A model generated the notes under the pieces. It saw only the letters and a program-made list of their open reading frames with translations, had not been told where the DNA came from and did not search any database. The position numbers and the translations under genes were made by a program. 64,000 nucleotides of DNA from Ophiura sarsii (Eukaryota > Echinodermata > Ophiuroidea > Amphilepidida > Ophiuridae): NCBI GenBank assembly GCA_035610835.1, contig CM069450.1, forward strand, positions 32,232,971 through 32,296,970. Direction: 5' to 3'. Below are positions 11,470-21,011 of the stretch, one piece after another (positions within the stretch are counted from its first letter, which is position 1; every line of letters begins with the position of its first letter).

Positions 11470-12191
11470 ATCCAGTTTGATCGAGGATTCCAAACTTTCG
11501 TTGGAATTAAACAAATGGACATTATAATTACATTTGAATTACATGCCTCTCACCACAGCTATTAGTTTAAAGACAAACATTAAGATTATATCCATTAAAA
11601 TGAAATTCCCAACTGCGTTCCTTATACGCAATTAAAATCGTTAGACAAAAATCTTGAGACAAAAAACCATGTAGCCTACAATCATAGAAAAAAGGTGTTC
11701 GAACACTGACCATTGTTTGCACCGTTTAATTACCATATAGTGCGCATTTTTAGAGTCATGTGAAAATACCAATTTGCATCTGCTAGCCTGAAAGCCCCCC
11801 TTCAATATACCCCTCCCCTCCCCCACCAATCAATGTTGCTAGGCCACGGGCGGATGTTTGGCAAGTTGGGCGACTCAACATTGATCAAGGGGGAAAGAGG
11901 GATGACTTTACATTAGGCCTACTAAGTGTTCGAACACTTTTTTCTAACATTGTAGGCTTACTTACTTGAGTGTGTAGGCCTACTAGGTATTGATTTATCA
12001 TCACAAGTTTTTCCTCAATTGGTGCTATTATTTTGGGAAGAAGTTCACCAACTTAATAAAATAAGCTCCAACTGGTAACAATTATTAGACATAATCTTAA
12101 CTTTATTAATGACTGCATTGGACAATGGTTTTAGCGTGAATGAAAATAATCGTATGGCCACCAAATAACTGCGTTGCACATAGGGATCATA
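11470..12191. other. Intergenic, no gene seen
   Basis: A+T-rich DNA without a supported ORF or RNA gene. The word TAGGCCTAC occurs several times. Confidence 0.4.
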
Positions 12192-12854
12192 CAGGGTGAG
12201 TCAAAAAGATTGCAATAGTGGAAAAAAACCATTTTGTTTTCAAAACCAAAATAAATTTTAAAACTTTTTAAATGTTGCAAGAATGACATACTTAATCCTA
12301 ACTTTGTGTGAAAAATGAAGGCGATCGCATTTTCAGTTTGTCTCTGGTGACCTTTTCTGCTGCATAACCAAATGTACATGTTTGTCCACGAGCACAGTGA
12401 TTTTCAATTGAAATGGCACACATTGCATTTTCATATTTGAATATCCCGCCAACAGAAAAATGGAAAATGTCAGATTTTTATTAACATTAGAACATTATAA
12501 GCATTTCATAGCATGGGTAGGGTAAATTGATTATGTTAACTCACATGTAAACAAGAAACGATGCATCAAATCCCAATAACATCACAAATGTACTCAAGTT
12601 TCCAAATTTGAATGAGAGACACTTTTTGCGATCTAATACATATTTTGGATAGCTCGTGGACAAACGTGTGAAATGGGTGCACGGGTAAAAAGGTTCCCCA
12701 AAGGCAAACGGAAAATGATATTGACTTCATTTTTTCACACTAATTTAGTAACAAATAAGGTATTCTTATAACATTTAAAAAAACTCAAACTTCAACTTAG
12801 TTTTTAAAACAAGATGGCTTCTTTCCACTATTGCAGTCTTTTTGACTCACCCTG
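12192..12854. mobile_element. Mariner-type MITE with long inverted ends and TA TSD
   Basis: The ends CAGGGTGAGTCAAAAAGA and its complement are flanked by TA on each side; the inverted repeat extends about 34 bp with one mismatch (to CAATAGTGGAA) and then imperfectly inward. A second inverted pair (GTTTGTCCACGAGC near 12379, mirrored near 12655) lies inside. There is no transposase ORF. Confidence 0.75.
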
Positions 12855-13084
12855 TATACGGATAAGTAACTGTTACCAAAAACTTATACACAATAATAGT
12901 CGCCAAAGCAATACTTTTTACGGGTTCTCGTTGGTTTGAGAGAGGTGTCACGGCGGCCAACTAATTCGCTTGAAGAAACGCACACAAATTGTCAATTTAG
13001 GTATCATTCAACCAAAACAGGAACCTGTAGCAACTGCCCAAAAACTATATTCCGATTTGGACGTCACGTTCTTTAAAAGTACGA

Positions 13085-13275
13085 ACCACGGGCGTAACTA
13101 GAGATGGGAATAGGGAGGCACCCCCTACCTGCCAGAAGGCTTGCCCCCTGATGTACCCCCCCCCCCCAAATACGACGATATGTATACAACAAAATTGTCG
13201 GTTATGCCCTACCCCCCCCCCCCCCCCCTCCCCCAATCACTGACCTGTCCCCCTTATGCCCCTCAATTGAAGACC
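13085..13275. mobile_element. hAT-like MITE with poly-C tracts, copy 2
   Basis: Begins CGGGCGTAACTAGAGATGGG and shares GCCAGAAGGCTTGCCCCCTG, the ACGATATGTATACAACAAAA phrase and long C runs with the elements at 4200 and 56961. Confidence 0.6.
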
Positions 13276-13298
13276 CTATACTCATTTGCCTTCCTCCG

Positions 13299-13431
13299 GA
13301 CAGTGACGTACATTGTAACTTAACAGACGCAGCTTTTACGCACGTGTATGTATATTCCGTCTTTGAACGCTCGTACATGTATGTATACGCAGCGTCTGCA
13401 ATTAGTAGAATACGTAGTTACGTCACTGTCT
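13299..13431. mobile_element. Short MITE with GACAGTGACGTA ends (family B)
   Basis: Inverted ends GACAGTGACGTA / TACGTCACTGTC bound about 130 bp rich in TACGC and CGTCT words. A related copy lies at 32120-32268 inside the HYR gene. Confidence 0.65.
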
Positions 13432-14209
13432 CGTGATGGCCAAATAGACTATCTAGACGATATTCTTAATTGGCGGCATTTCCGTCGAAGAGGGCTCGCG
13501 TCAAACCATGATCCAACTGAGTATGCTCAGAGCAATTATATCTCTCCAATAAACATTACAATATCCATGACGGCAATATGAATGAACTGTGAGCTTCTTA
13601 ATTTTCTTCGGTATCGGTAGTTTTTGGTTACCAGCAAACATTTAATTTCAAATTAGTGGGAATATATATAGTTTATATGTTTAATTTAATTCCACGAATG
13701 TAGTAAGGGTATCTGTCATGACATATATACGAGGGGGGTATCAAAAAGTTCTTGAAATCACCAAGAAGTGAAGGAGCCAGAAACCTTTTTTTTTTTATAT
13801 GTGACCCTTCAGACATCTTTAAAAAGTCACTGTGCAAAGTCACACATTTCTCCCACTTTTTATTACCTGTAAAGATCCCCAGATTGACCGCCATTGATTG
13901 ATCCTCAGATTGCTTCAGATTGATGTAAACAAAATCTATCATACTCCAAGAGCTGGGTCAGCATGTTGAGTAGATTACTCTGTAGTCCGATTTGTTTTCT
14001 TCTTTTTTTCTCTTTCTTCATTTTCGCTTTTTTATCCTATCGATCTATCCAATTTTCTGATTATTTATCAGCGTTTCAGCGTATTCATTAGTCCTAAATG
14101 CAGTACCTAGAAGTGAGGGTACATGTAGGGCGCCCTTACTTGTTACCATTAACAACATCATACAGTATTATAAGTTAGGGCGCTCCTACTTGTCACCGTT
14201 AGAGTCATA
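13432..14209. other. Intergenic, no gene seen
   Basis: No supported gene. GGGCGCCCTTACTTGTTACC at about 14130 is repeated as GGGCGCTCCTACTTGTCACC at about 14179, just before the minisatellite. Confidence 0.4.
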
Positions 14210-14924
14210 CATCCGCCATTCACCATTGGCGCCATTCGCCATTGGCGCCATTCGCCATTGGCGCCATTCGCCATTGGCGCCATTCGCCATTGGCGCCATT
14301 CGCCATTGGCGCCATTCGCCATTCGCCATTGGCGCCATTCGCCATTGGCGCCATTCGCCATTGGCGCCATTCGCCATTGGCGCCATTCGCCATTGGCGCC
14401 ATTCGCCATTGGCGCCATTCGCCATTGGCGCCATTCGCCATTGGCGCCATTCGCCATTGGCGCCATTGGCCATTCGCCATTGGCCATTGGCGCCATTGGC
14501 CATTGGCCATTCGCCATTGGCGCCATTCGCCATTGGCGCCATTCGCCATTGGCGCCATTCGCCATTGGCGCCATTCGCCATTGGCGCCATTCGCCATTGG
14601 CGCCATTCGCCATTGGCGCCATTCGCCATTGGCGCCATTCGCCATTGGCGCCATTCGCCATTGGCGCCATTCGCCATTGGCGCCATTCGCCATTGGCGCC
14701 ATTCGCCATTGGCGCCATTCGCCATTGGCGCCATTCGCCATTGGCGCCATTCGCCATTGGCGCCATTCGCCATTGGCGCCATTCGCCATTGGCGCCATTC
14801 GCCATTGGCGCCATTCGCCATTGGCGCCATTCGCCATTGGCGCCATTCGCCATTGGCGCCATTCGCCATTGGCGCCATTCGCCATTGGCGCCATTCGCCA
14901 TTGGCGCCATTCGCCATTGGCGCA
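14210..14924. repeat. 16-bp minisatellite, about 44 copies
   Basis: Nearly perfect tandem copies of GCCATTCGCCATTGGC, with a small variant block at about 14460-14515 where CATTGG and CATTCG half-units are reshuffled. Since 16 is not a multiple of 3, a 16-codon periodic ORF is open in several frames on both strands; these are artefacts and not genes. The GGCGCC palindrome recurs in each unit. Confidence 0.9.
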
Positions 14925-15446
14925 ACTGCATGCAAAATATTAGACAACGGGCCAGACACTAAATAAATGGTATAAATAAAAAAGAATCTCAGACACTGAA
15001 TAAATGAAATAAGTAAAATAATAATAAAAAATGTTAAAAAAAAAGGGTTACAAATAAAATGGCATAGTCTACATGTAGTGGAGAGCGCAATCCTTGTCTG
15101 CCATTTAAATGTTAAATAAGCAGCGCAATCTGCCAATGCAATATACAGGTAGTCTAATTCCGCTGCCAATTCTATACAGAGTATTAATACCAGTATACTC
15201 GTAATTGCCAGTTTCATAAAATAGGGCATGGTGACCAATTCCCATTCAATGTTAATCAGTTTCATTCGCGCACTTTATGTATAGCTTTTATTATAAAGAT
15301 ATAGGCCTATATTATTAAGGCTTAAAATATATTTGGAGAAATAAATGAAAACCTTTATTTTCAAGCGGTAATCACAAAGCAGATGACGACAAAATATCTC
15401 TTTCTTTTGGTGGCAAACCAGTATTTTTTCGGACGCTCGACTGTCA
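14925..15446. other. Intergenic, no gene seen
   Basis: A+T-rich. On the minus strand a hydrophobic reading frame runs into the minisatellite, but nothing supports it as a gene. Confidence 0.35.
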
Positions 15447-15875
15447 AATTTTCGAACTCATTTGGTGCGATCTTGTGTACACTTTTGACCAAAATTTTAT
15501 CAAAAAGCCATCTCTACATTTCCAATAAATAATTTGTTTCATCAATGCACGAAAGAAGTTGAGCATAACTGATATATTCTTGATTTTTAAATCAAGAAAA
15601 GTATAGATCGTTTGTTTAAAATCTCGAACACTTTTGGGGGAATCTGAGGGAATCCCTTCAGATTTGGATTTGTTTTCAATTTCGAACCCATTTGGTGCGA
15701 TTTGGTGTGTACTTTTGACCCATTTTGTATTGAAAAGCAATCCCTTTCCCCCGTTTCTTCTTTTTTTTCCCCCTTCTTTTTTCTTTCTTTGCGAATACGG
15801 TAGCCCCGGTTGCAACGTGCCTGCCCCCCACCCCCCCACATTGAAGGCTCTAGATATCCCTAGATACGCCACAGC
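15447..15875. repeat. Duplicated segment with hAT-like right end
   Basis: TTCGAACTCATTTGGTGCGA (15450) recurs as TTCGAACCCATTTGGTGCGA (15680), each followed by a TGTACTTTTGACC-type phrase. The right part ends CTAGATACGCCACAG, resembling a hAT terminus, after a C tract. It is probably a decayed non-autonomous element. Confidence 0.4.
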
Positions 15876-16149
15876 AGTAGTGCGCGAAATGCATGTGTGT
15901 CTGATTTTCATATACTGTAGTTTCGCCTCAAAATGATAATGCCGCTACTGAATAATGAAATAGGCTACCAATTTATATAATTGAGTTTACCAGCATGCCA
16001 AGGTAACCATGTAACGCTAATTGCATCGAGTTGAAATGAGTTCCAATCCAGCGCACACTGTCTGTACTTACATGACTTACAGTTTGCAAAGGGTTTTTTT
16101 GTCGTCAATATAATACATTTACTCCATATTTATTTCACAACAGTCTGTT

Positions 16150-16352
16150 TAGACTATCTTGTCAAGTTGACTTTACAAACATAGATGTCGTCATGGCGAG
16201 ATAGGTTAACGTGAAGAGTCAACTTCACAAAATGTAGATGTCATCATGGTGAGATAGATTATCTCGTCAAGTCGACTTCACAAAAAGTAGATGTTGTCAT
16301 GGTGAGATAGATTATCTCGTCAAGTCGACTTCACAAAAAGTAGATGTTGTCA
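16150..16352. repeat. Tandem repeat, about 53 bp, 4 copies
   Basis: The unit GAGATAGATTATCTCGTCAA, then GTCGACTTCACAAAA and GTAGATGT, repeats four times with the last two nearly identical. The unit includes the near-palindrome GAGATAGATTATCTC. Confidence 0.75.
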
Positions 16353-16714
16353 GAATAAACCCCATGCCGGGAACTGCACGTAGCGCACAGTTTCATGCAA
16401 TGCATGGATGGTTTATTCCTTAAACATGTTACATCGGACAAATGGGTTCTGACCAAGTTCTATTCAAATCTTTTTATTTCAAAAAGTTTACATTAGATTG
16501 CCCCCCCCCCCCCCCCCCCCCCCGAATTTACCCAATAAAGGTCAGGTATATTTGTTTGATATACTTAAATATAAACTATCCATGTTTCCTACTTATTTCG
16601 TTATAAGCTCCCAAACTTTTGAACCCAGTTTTTTGGGACACGCTATACACATAAAACACACCAGACAATAGATATAAAACTAGATATTCATGTGATTGCA
16701 ATAAAAAAAATAAG

Positions 16715-17050
16715 GAAAAAAAACCGATAAAAGTAAGAGATTGGTAAGCGCGCGGTAAAAGATAATTACATCGACAGAAATGCATGTTTTAAAAGGTCTT
16801 TAGTATAATAGGAATATAATGGTTCTTTTTAGCTAAAACAAGCTGAAGTAATTCTGGGGTGAAATATAATGAAGAAAAACATCATAAATATCTTGTTGTC
16901 TTGAAAATGAGAGCAAATAATAGGAATCAAGAAACGATATCACGGTTCCGTGTTCCCATTAAATTACCATTTGAAGGAAATTATCACTATGCAACAGTAA
17001 ATAATACATTTGAGGGCACTCGATCTATTAAACAACCATTGCATTAAACA
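16715..17050 (+). repeat. Segmental duplication block 1, proximal copy
   Basis: Similar, in the same orientation, to 53785-54115: shared phrases include CGATAAAAGTAAGA, GCGCGGTAAAAGATAAT, TCGGTTCCG and ACCATTGCATTAAAC. Together with the 20780/55250 pair it forms two colinear matches flanking the HYR/kringle gene. Confidence 0.6.
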
Positions 17051-17054
17051 TTTT

Positions 17055-17405
17055 AAGGCTGTGTGAACTCTCATGCATAGCGTCCGTAAACTCCTGTAAC
17101 TCCTTCATTATTCATTTAATGTATATTAATACATTTTCTTGAAGAAAAGGGTTCAATGAATCAAACCATGGCCATGAAATTCACCATTTTGGAGAAAATT
17201 ATAAAAAACACGTTTTTTGACTCATTTAGGTTTTGTCAAGATAGCTGCAAATATATGTTGTCACATTTCGTCGTTCTAGATTTACTGTAATCCCAGATTC
17301 AACCATTTTCTTCAAGAAAATGTAAACTTTTATATAGATGAAATGAATAATGAAGGAATTACAGCAGTTTTACGGAGGCTATGCCCGAGAATACACACCC
17401 CCTTA
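17055..17405. mobile_element. Foldback MITE
   Basis: The left arm from TTAAGGCTGTGTGAACTCTC through TCATTATTCATTTAATGTA and TTTTCTTGAAGAAAA is mirrored at 17300-17405, ending ACACACCCCCTTAA. There is no ORF. Confidence 0.65.
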
Positions 17406-18341
17406 AAGGTAGGTATTACTGGCAACGATTTTTTTTTTTAATAAAAAATACATTTTCCACTCCTTTTTCTCTTGAAAAATATTAATATATTAAACATGAT
17501 AAAGTCATTAGTATCACCTGTCCGATCATCCGTAAGCATAGTATGACTGAATTACCGTTACAATTTAATACTACGTTACGCGTTCGAATAGTACTATTAC
17601 TTCATAACACATCTCGCACATGTCAAAAGAAAGTACAGACATGACCTACATTGTATTATTCATTATTTTCATATGAAAACAGAGGAATTGTAAGTAAAAT
17701 TCATCTATGAAAATGTTTTCAAATTTCGAGATAAGACGAGTCTTAAATTCCAGATCCAATGATATTTCATTGCTTAAATTTAAAACACTTATAATTAGTA
17801 TATAGATTAATGCATTAAGGAAACCTTCTATACACGTTTGAAGTTGTTCTATCACCAAGAGAATGGTTCTATAGATATTTTTTTAAATAATATTAAAAAC
17901 CCATGTGTTTCTAAATAAATCCCAATTTTATCCCAACAAATAAGGGTCTACAATTTTGGATTTTGAGAAATTCTTATATCTTATATCCCTACCAACATAT
18001 GTTCTATGGCCGTTTGTGAAGTTTGAAACGATCAAATCCTTTACAAACCCCGCTATTAACTATGCTATACATGTAGTCCTGGTGAAGCTTATGGTTACGA
18101 ACACCGTACAAATATGACCATTATTAATATTATGCAAATAAGATGACCTCCAACATTTATTTATAAGAGCAAATGTGAACAATTATAAGCTCAACGTACC
18201 TTAACAAGGTTAATGAACTAAGAATATAGACATCAACATGTAACTCTCTACAAAGAGCTTTAACAGCCTTTAATGGCCCAATCAATTGGTTCACTGCAAC
18301 TCGAAGAACGTGCACATTTACACGAAACACAATGGGCAGCG
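17406..18341. other. Intergenic, no gene seen
   Basis: A+T-rich, with no supported gene or structured RNA. Confidence 0.4.
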
Positions 18342-18575
18342 GTTAAAAAGGGTCAAACTCGCTAGTCATAAGGGTCGCTATTCATAATGCTCATAATCTG
18401 CCCTAACCCTTACCGTAATACTAACCCTAACAGGCGCGTACGCAGGGGGGGGGGTGTTTTGGGTGTGAAACACCCCCCTTGGGTCTGTCCTAAAAAATAA
18501 AAAGGGGAAAGGAGAGGAAAAGAGAAGGAAAAGGAAAAGGAAAAAGAGAGGGGGAGAGAGGAGACAGGGGAGAGG

Positions 18576-19745
18576 CAGTGGCGTAACCAGAGGGGGTCGA
18601 GAGGGGGCGATCGCCCCTCCAGTAATGACTGTATGTCGGTTGAGATTGTCATTTGCAACATCTTTGGCTACATTTTCGCGCGCATATGTCCCAAATATGG
18701 AATATTTTGGGAGAGGGAGAAGGGAAAGAGCAAGAGAAAAGACTAAGTACCGATGGGGGGTGTTTTCTACAGGTTTAAAATTATAATGGCCCTCAAACCA
18801 TGCCAAATATTCTAGATATTATGTTGGACCAATTTAAGTGTTAGAAATATCAATTTGTACGTACATCGCACGCATTAGTTTCAATGTTTCATTATACAAG
18901 CTTGACAAGATGGCTTCAGGATAGTTTTCCATGACCATTTTAGTCCAAGAAGTTAAAAAATTTGCGCGCTCCGCGCGGGTATTTTATGCAGGTTTTAACA
19001 TTATATTGGCCCTCAGACCCACCAAATATTCTAAATATGTGGGGGACGTTAAAAACATCATACTGGACCAAAGTTTTAATGCAAAAACCACACCAAAAAT
19101 GCTAAATACTAGGTGGGGGACGTTATTATCATACTGGACCATAATGTTAAAAATGCAATTTTTGTGCGCTTTGCGCGTATTCATTTCAATATTTTATTAT
19201 TTAAGCGTAACAAGGTGGCTTCAGGACAGTTTTCCATGACCAATTTTAATTCAAAAACTCAAACAAATTGTGCGCTCCGCACGAATAAAGGTTTTAACAT
19301 TATTATGACCCTCAAACCATACCAAAAATTCTAAATATTATGTGGGGGACGTTATTATCATACTGGACCATGTTTTAGAAATGCATTTTTTTGCGAGCTC
19401 CGCGCGCCTATTGGTTTCAATATTTCATTTTTCAAGCTTAACAAGATGGTTTCAGGAGAGTTTTTTTATTACCCTTTTAGTTCAAAAACCCCAAGTTTTG
19501 CGCGCTCCGCGCGCATGTTTCATAGAGATTTTGATATTATAATGGCCCTCAATCCATACCAAATTTTCTATACTAAATATTATGTGGGGGACGTTAAAAA
19601 CGTCATACGTTACTTTTTAATGTTAAAATCACAATGTTTGGGCGCTTCGCGCGTATAAGGTTCAACTTTTAAATTTTTAAGATCAACAAGATGGCTTCAG
19701 GGTTTTTGTTGGCCCCCCATCAAAACAGTCCTGGATACGCCATTG
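18576..19745. mobile_element. hAT-like non-autonomous element with internal tandem units
   Basis: Ends CAGTGGCGTAACCAG and CTGGATACGCCATTG are imperfect inverted repeats of hAT style. After the left end, GGGCGATCGCCCC and GTCGGTTGAGATTG match the element at 28575. The interior (about 18789-19700) repeats a unit of 230-300 bp about four times, each with AAGATGGCTTCAGG, GCGCGCTCCGCGCG, GGCCCTCAAACC and GTGGGGGACGTTA. No target-site duplication was found. Confidence 0.6.
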
Positions 19746-20357
19746 CCCTCAGTGAGAGTTACAAACAGGCGGGGACAGCTATGATTCAAAGGGTTAACCA
19801 CATATTAAACACCCCCTCCACGCCGGGGTGAAAAGAAAAATAAGAGAATAGGAAGGGAAAAGACAGGATAAAAATGAAAAGAGAGAAAAATAGATATACT
19901 TAAAGAAACTAAATTGAAATGAGTATTAGGCGTCGATGCTTTTTCTGCCCGTCAGTTAAACTTGAAAGGGAGAATAACACGTGTCATGTGACACACATTG
20001 AACCAATGAGATCGCCGGTAAAACCAACTTGTATGCGGATTACGGTATATATAATGATGTTTTTAGGGTTGAAACTCAGTCAGTATTAAGATTTGGTGTT
20101 AACACATGAGTTACTGGTGAGAAATTGCAACGTTGAACTAAGAATAAACCTGCAATAAGTGTTCAAAAATATGCAAGGAAATGCTTTCTTTCAACCGTGA
20201 ATTTCAAAATACTTCTGGCGTCGAGGGGGATACCCCCCTTGAACTCCCCCGGGACACGCAAGCCTGTCCCGGCCAGCGCTTCGCGCAGGCATGGATAGTA
20301 AAATCATTATTTCAATATTTCGAAAACACCCCCTTCACAAAATCCTGCGTACGCGCC

Positions 20358-20540
20358 TGAACCCTAACCCTAACCCTAACCCTAAACCTAACCCTAACCC
20401 TAACCCTAACCCTAACCCTAACCCTAACCCTAACCCTAACCCTAACCCTAACCCTAACCCATACCTTAACCTTAACCCTAACCCTAAATCTAACCCTAAC
20501 CATAAACCCTAACTCTAACCCATAACCCTAACCCTACCTT
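20358..20540. repeat. Interstitial telomeric repeat (CCCTAA)n
   Basis: About 180 bp of CCCTAA units, perfect in the middle and degenerate to the right (ATACCTTAACC, AAATCTAACC). TTAGGG is the usual animal telomere unit; here it is internal and bounded by the inverted ends of a mobile element. Confidence 0.9.
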
Positions 20541-20865
20541 ATGACTAGCGGGTAGACCCCGTTTAAAAATGCTAATGTTATGAAAATGACATGGATAACA
20601 TTCATACATAGAGAACAACATCAAAATATAAATATAACAAAAATAAAAATATTTAGGTCATTAAAACCAAGAAAACCTAACAAAATCGGGAACAAATTAT
20701 ATCAGGAGCTGCCTATCGTCGCCTGTTGCATGTTGGGGCGTTTAGCCTTATCACCCGTTCACAAGAACAAGACGATATTATCGATAAACGTAGGAATCAG
20801 TTTATTAGTGACATATAAGATCATCGAGCGACATTAATCTGGTTGCTATCAACGTATCTGTAAAC

Positions 20866-20879
20866 GTTGCTATGGCGAC
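20866..20879 (+). promoter_or_regulatory. X-box-like (RFX) site
   Basis: GTTGCTATGGCGAC matches the X-box pattern RYYNYYWWRRNRAC at all 14 positions. A partial X-box-like word, GTTGCTATCAAC, lies about 25 bp upstream. The homologous copy at 55340 also matches. RFX binding is inference from the motif. Confidence 0.45.
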
Positions 20880-20981
20880 CGCTTCCCTTTTTTTTACCAG
20901 CTGAACGCTCAAAATTTCACGTCATTTCAACGTCGGTGATCCGACAGGAAAGTGTTTCATGTAAATCGTTGTCGTCTGGGG

Positions 20982-21011
20982 ATGGAGTTCGCTGATGTAA
21001 TAAACCGATGA
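20982..21011 (+). other. Short upstream ORF overlapping the main start (ATGA)
   Basis: Nine codons, MEFADVINR, whose TGA overlaps the proposed main ATG as ATGA. In the duplicate at 55457-55482 the upstream ORF is one codon shorter (MEFAHINL) yet keeps the same ATGA overlap, so an in-frame indel was tolerated. Termination-reinitiation is an inference. Confidence 0.4.

Larger units (their letters stand above)
18342..20567. mobile_element. 2.2-kb inverted-end element carrying telomere-like repeats
   Basis: The left end (18342-18375) includes CGCTAGTCATAAGG; its inverted copy is at about 20535-20552. Further in, CAGGCGCGTACGCAGG (about 18431) is mirrored exactly by CCTGCGTACGCGCCTG (about 20343). 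Between these two conserved pieces, both ends hold CCCTAA repeats: a few degenerate units on the left and a long array on the right. The interior contains a second, hAT-like element. There is no transposase. Confidence 0.6.

Noticed and set aside
14158..15265. Long ORFs of 224-359 codons on both strands (MAPMANGANGEWRQWR repeats)
   Set aside because: They are frames of the 16-bp minisatellite, open in several frames on both strands at once; the hydrophobic 5' extension of the longest is random sequence joined to the repeat.
18378..18806. 142-codon minus-strand ORF with Leu/Phe/Pro-rich segment
   Set aside because: It crosses the end of the hAT-like element and a purine-rich low-complexity tract.
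20291..20512. ORFs made of NPNPNP or VRVRVR
   Set aside because: Translation of the CCCTAA telomere-like array.
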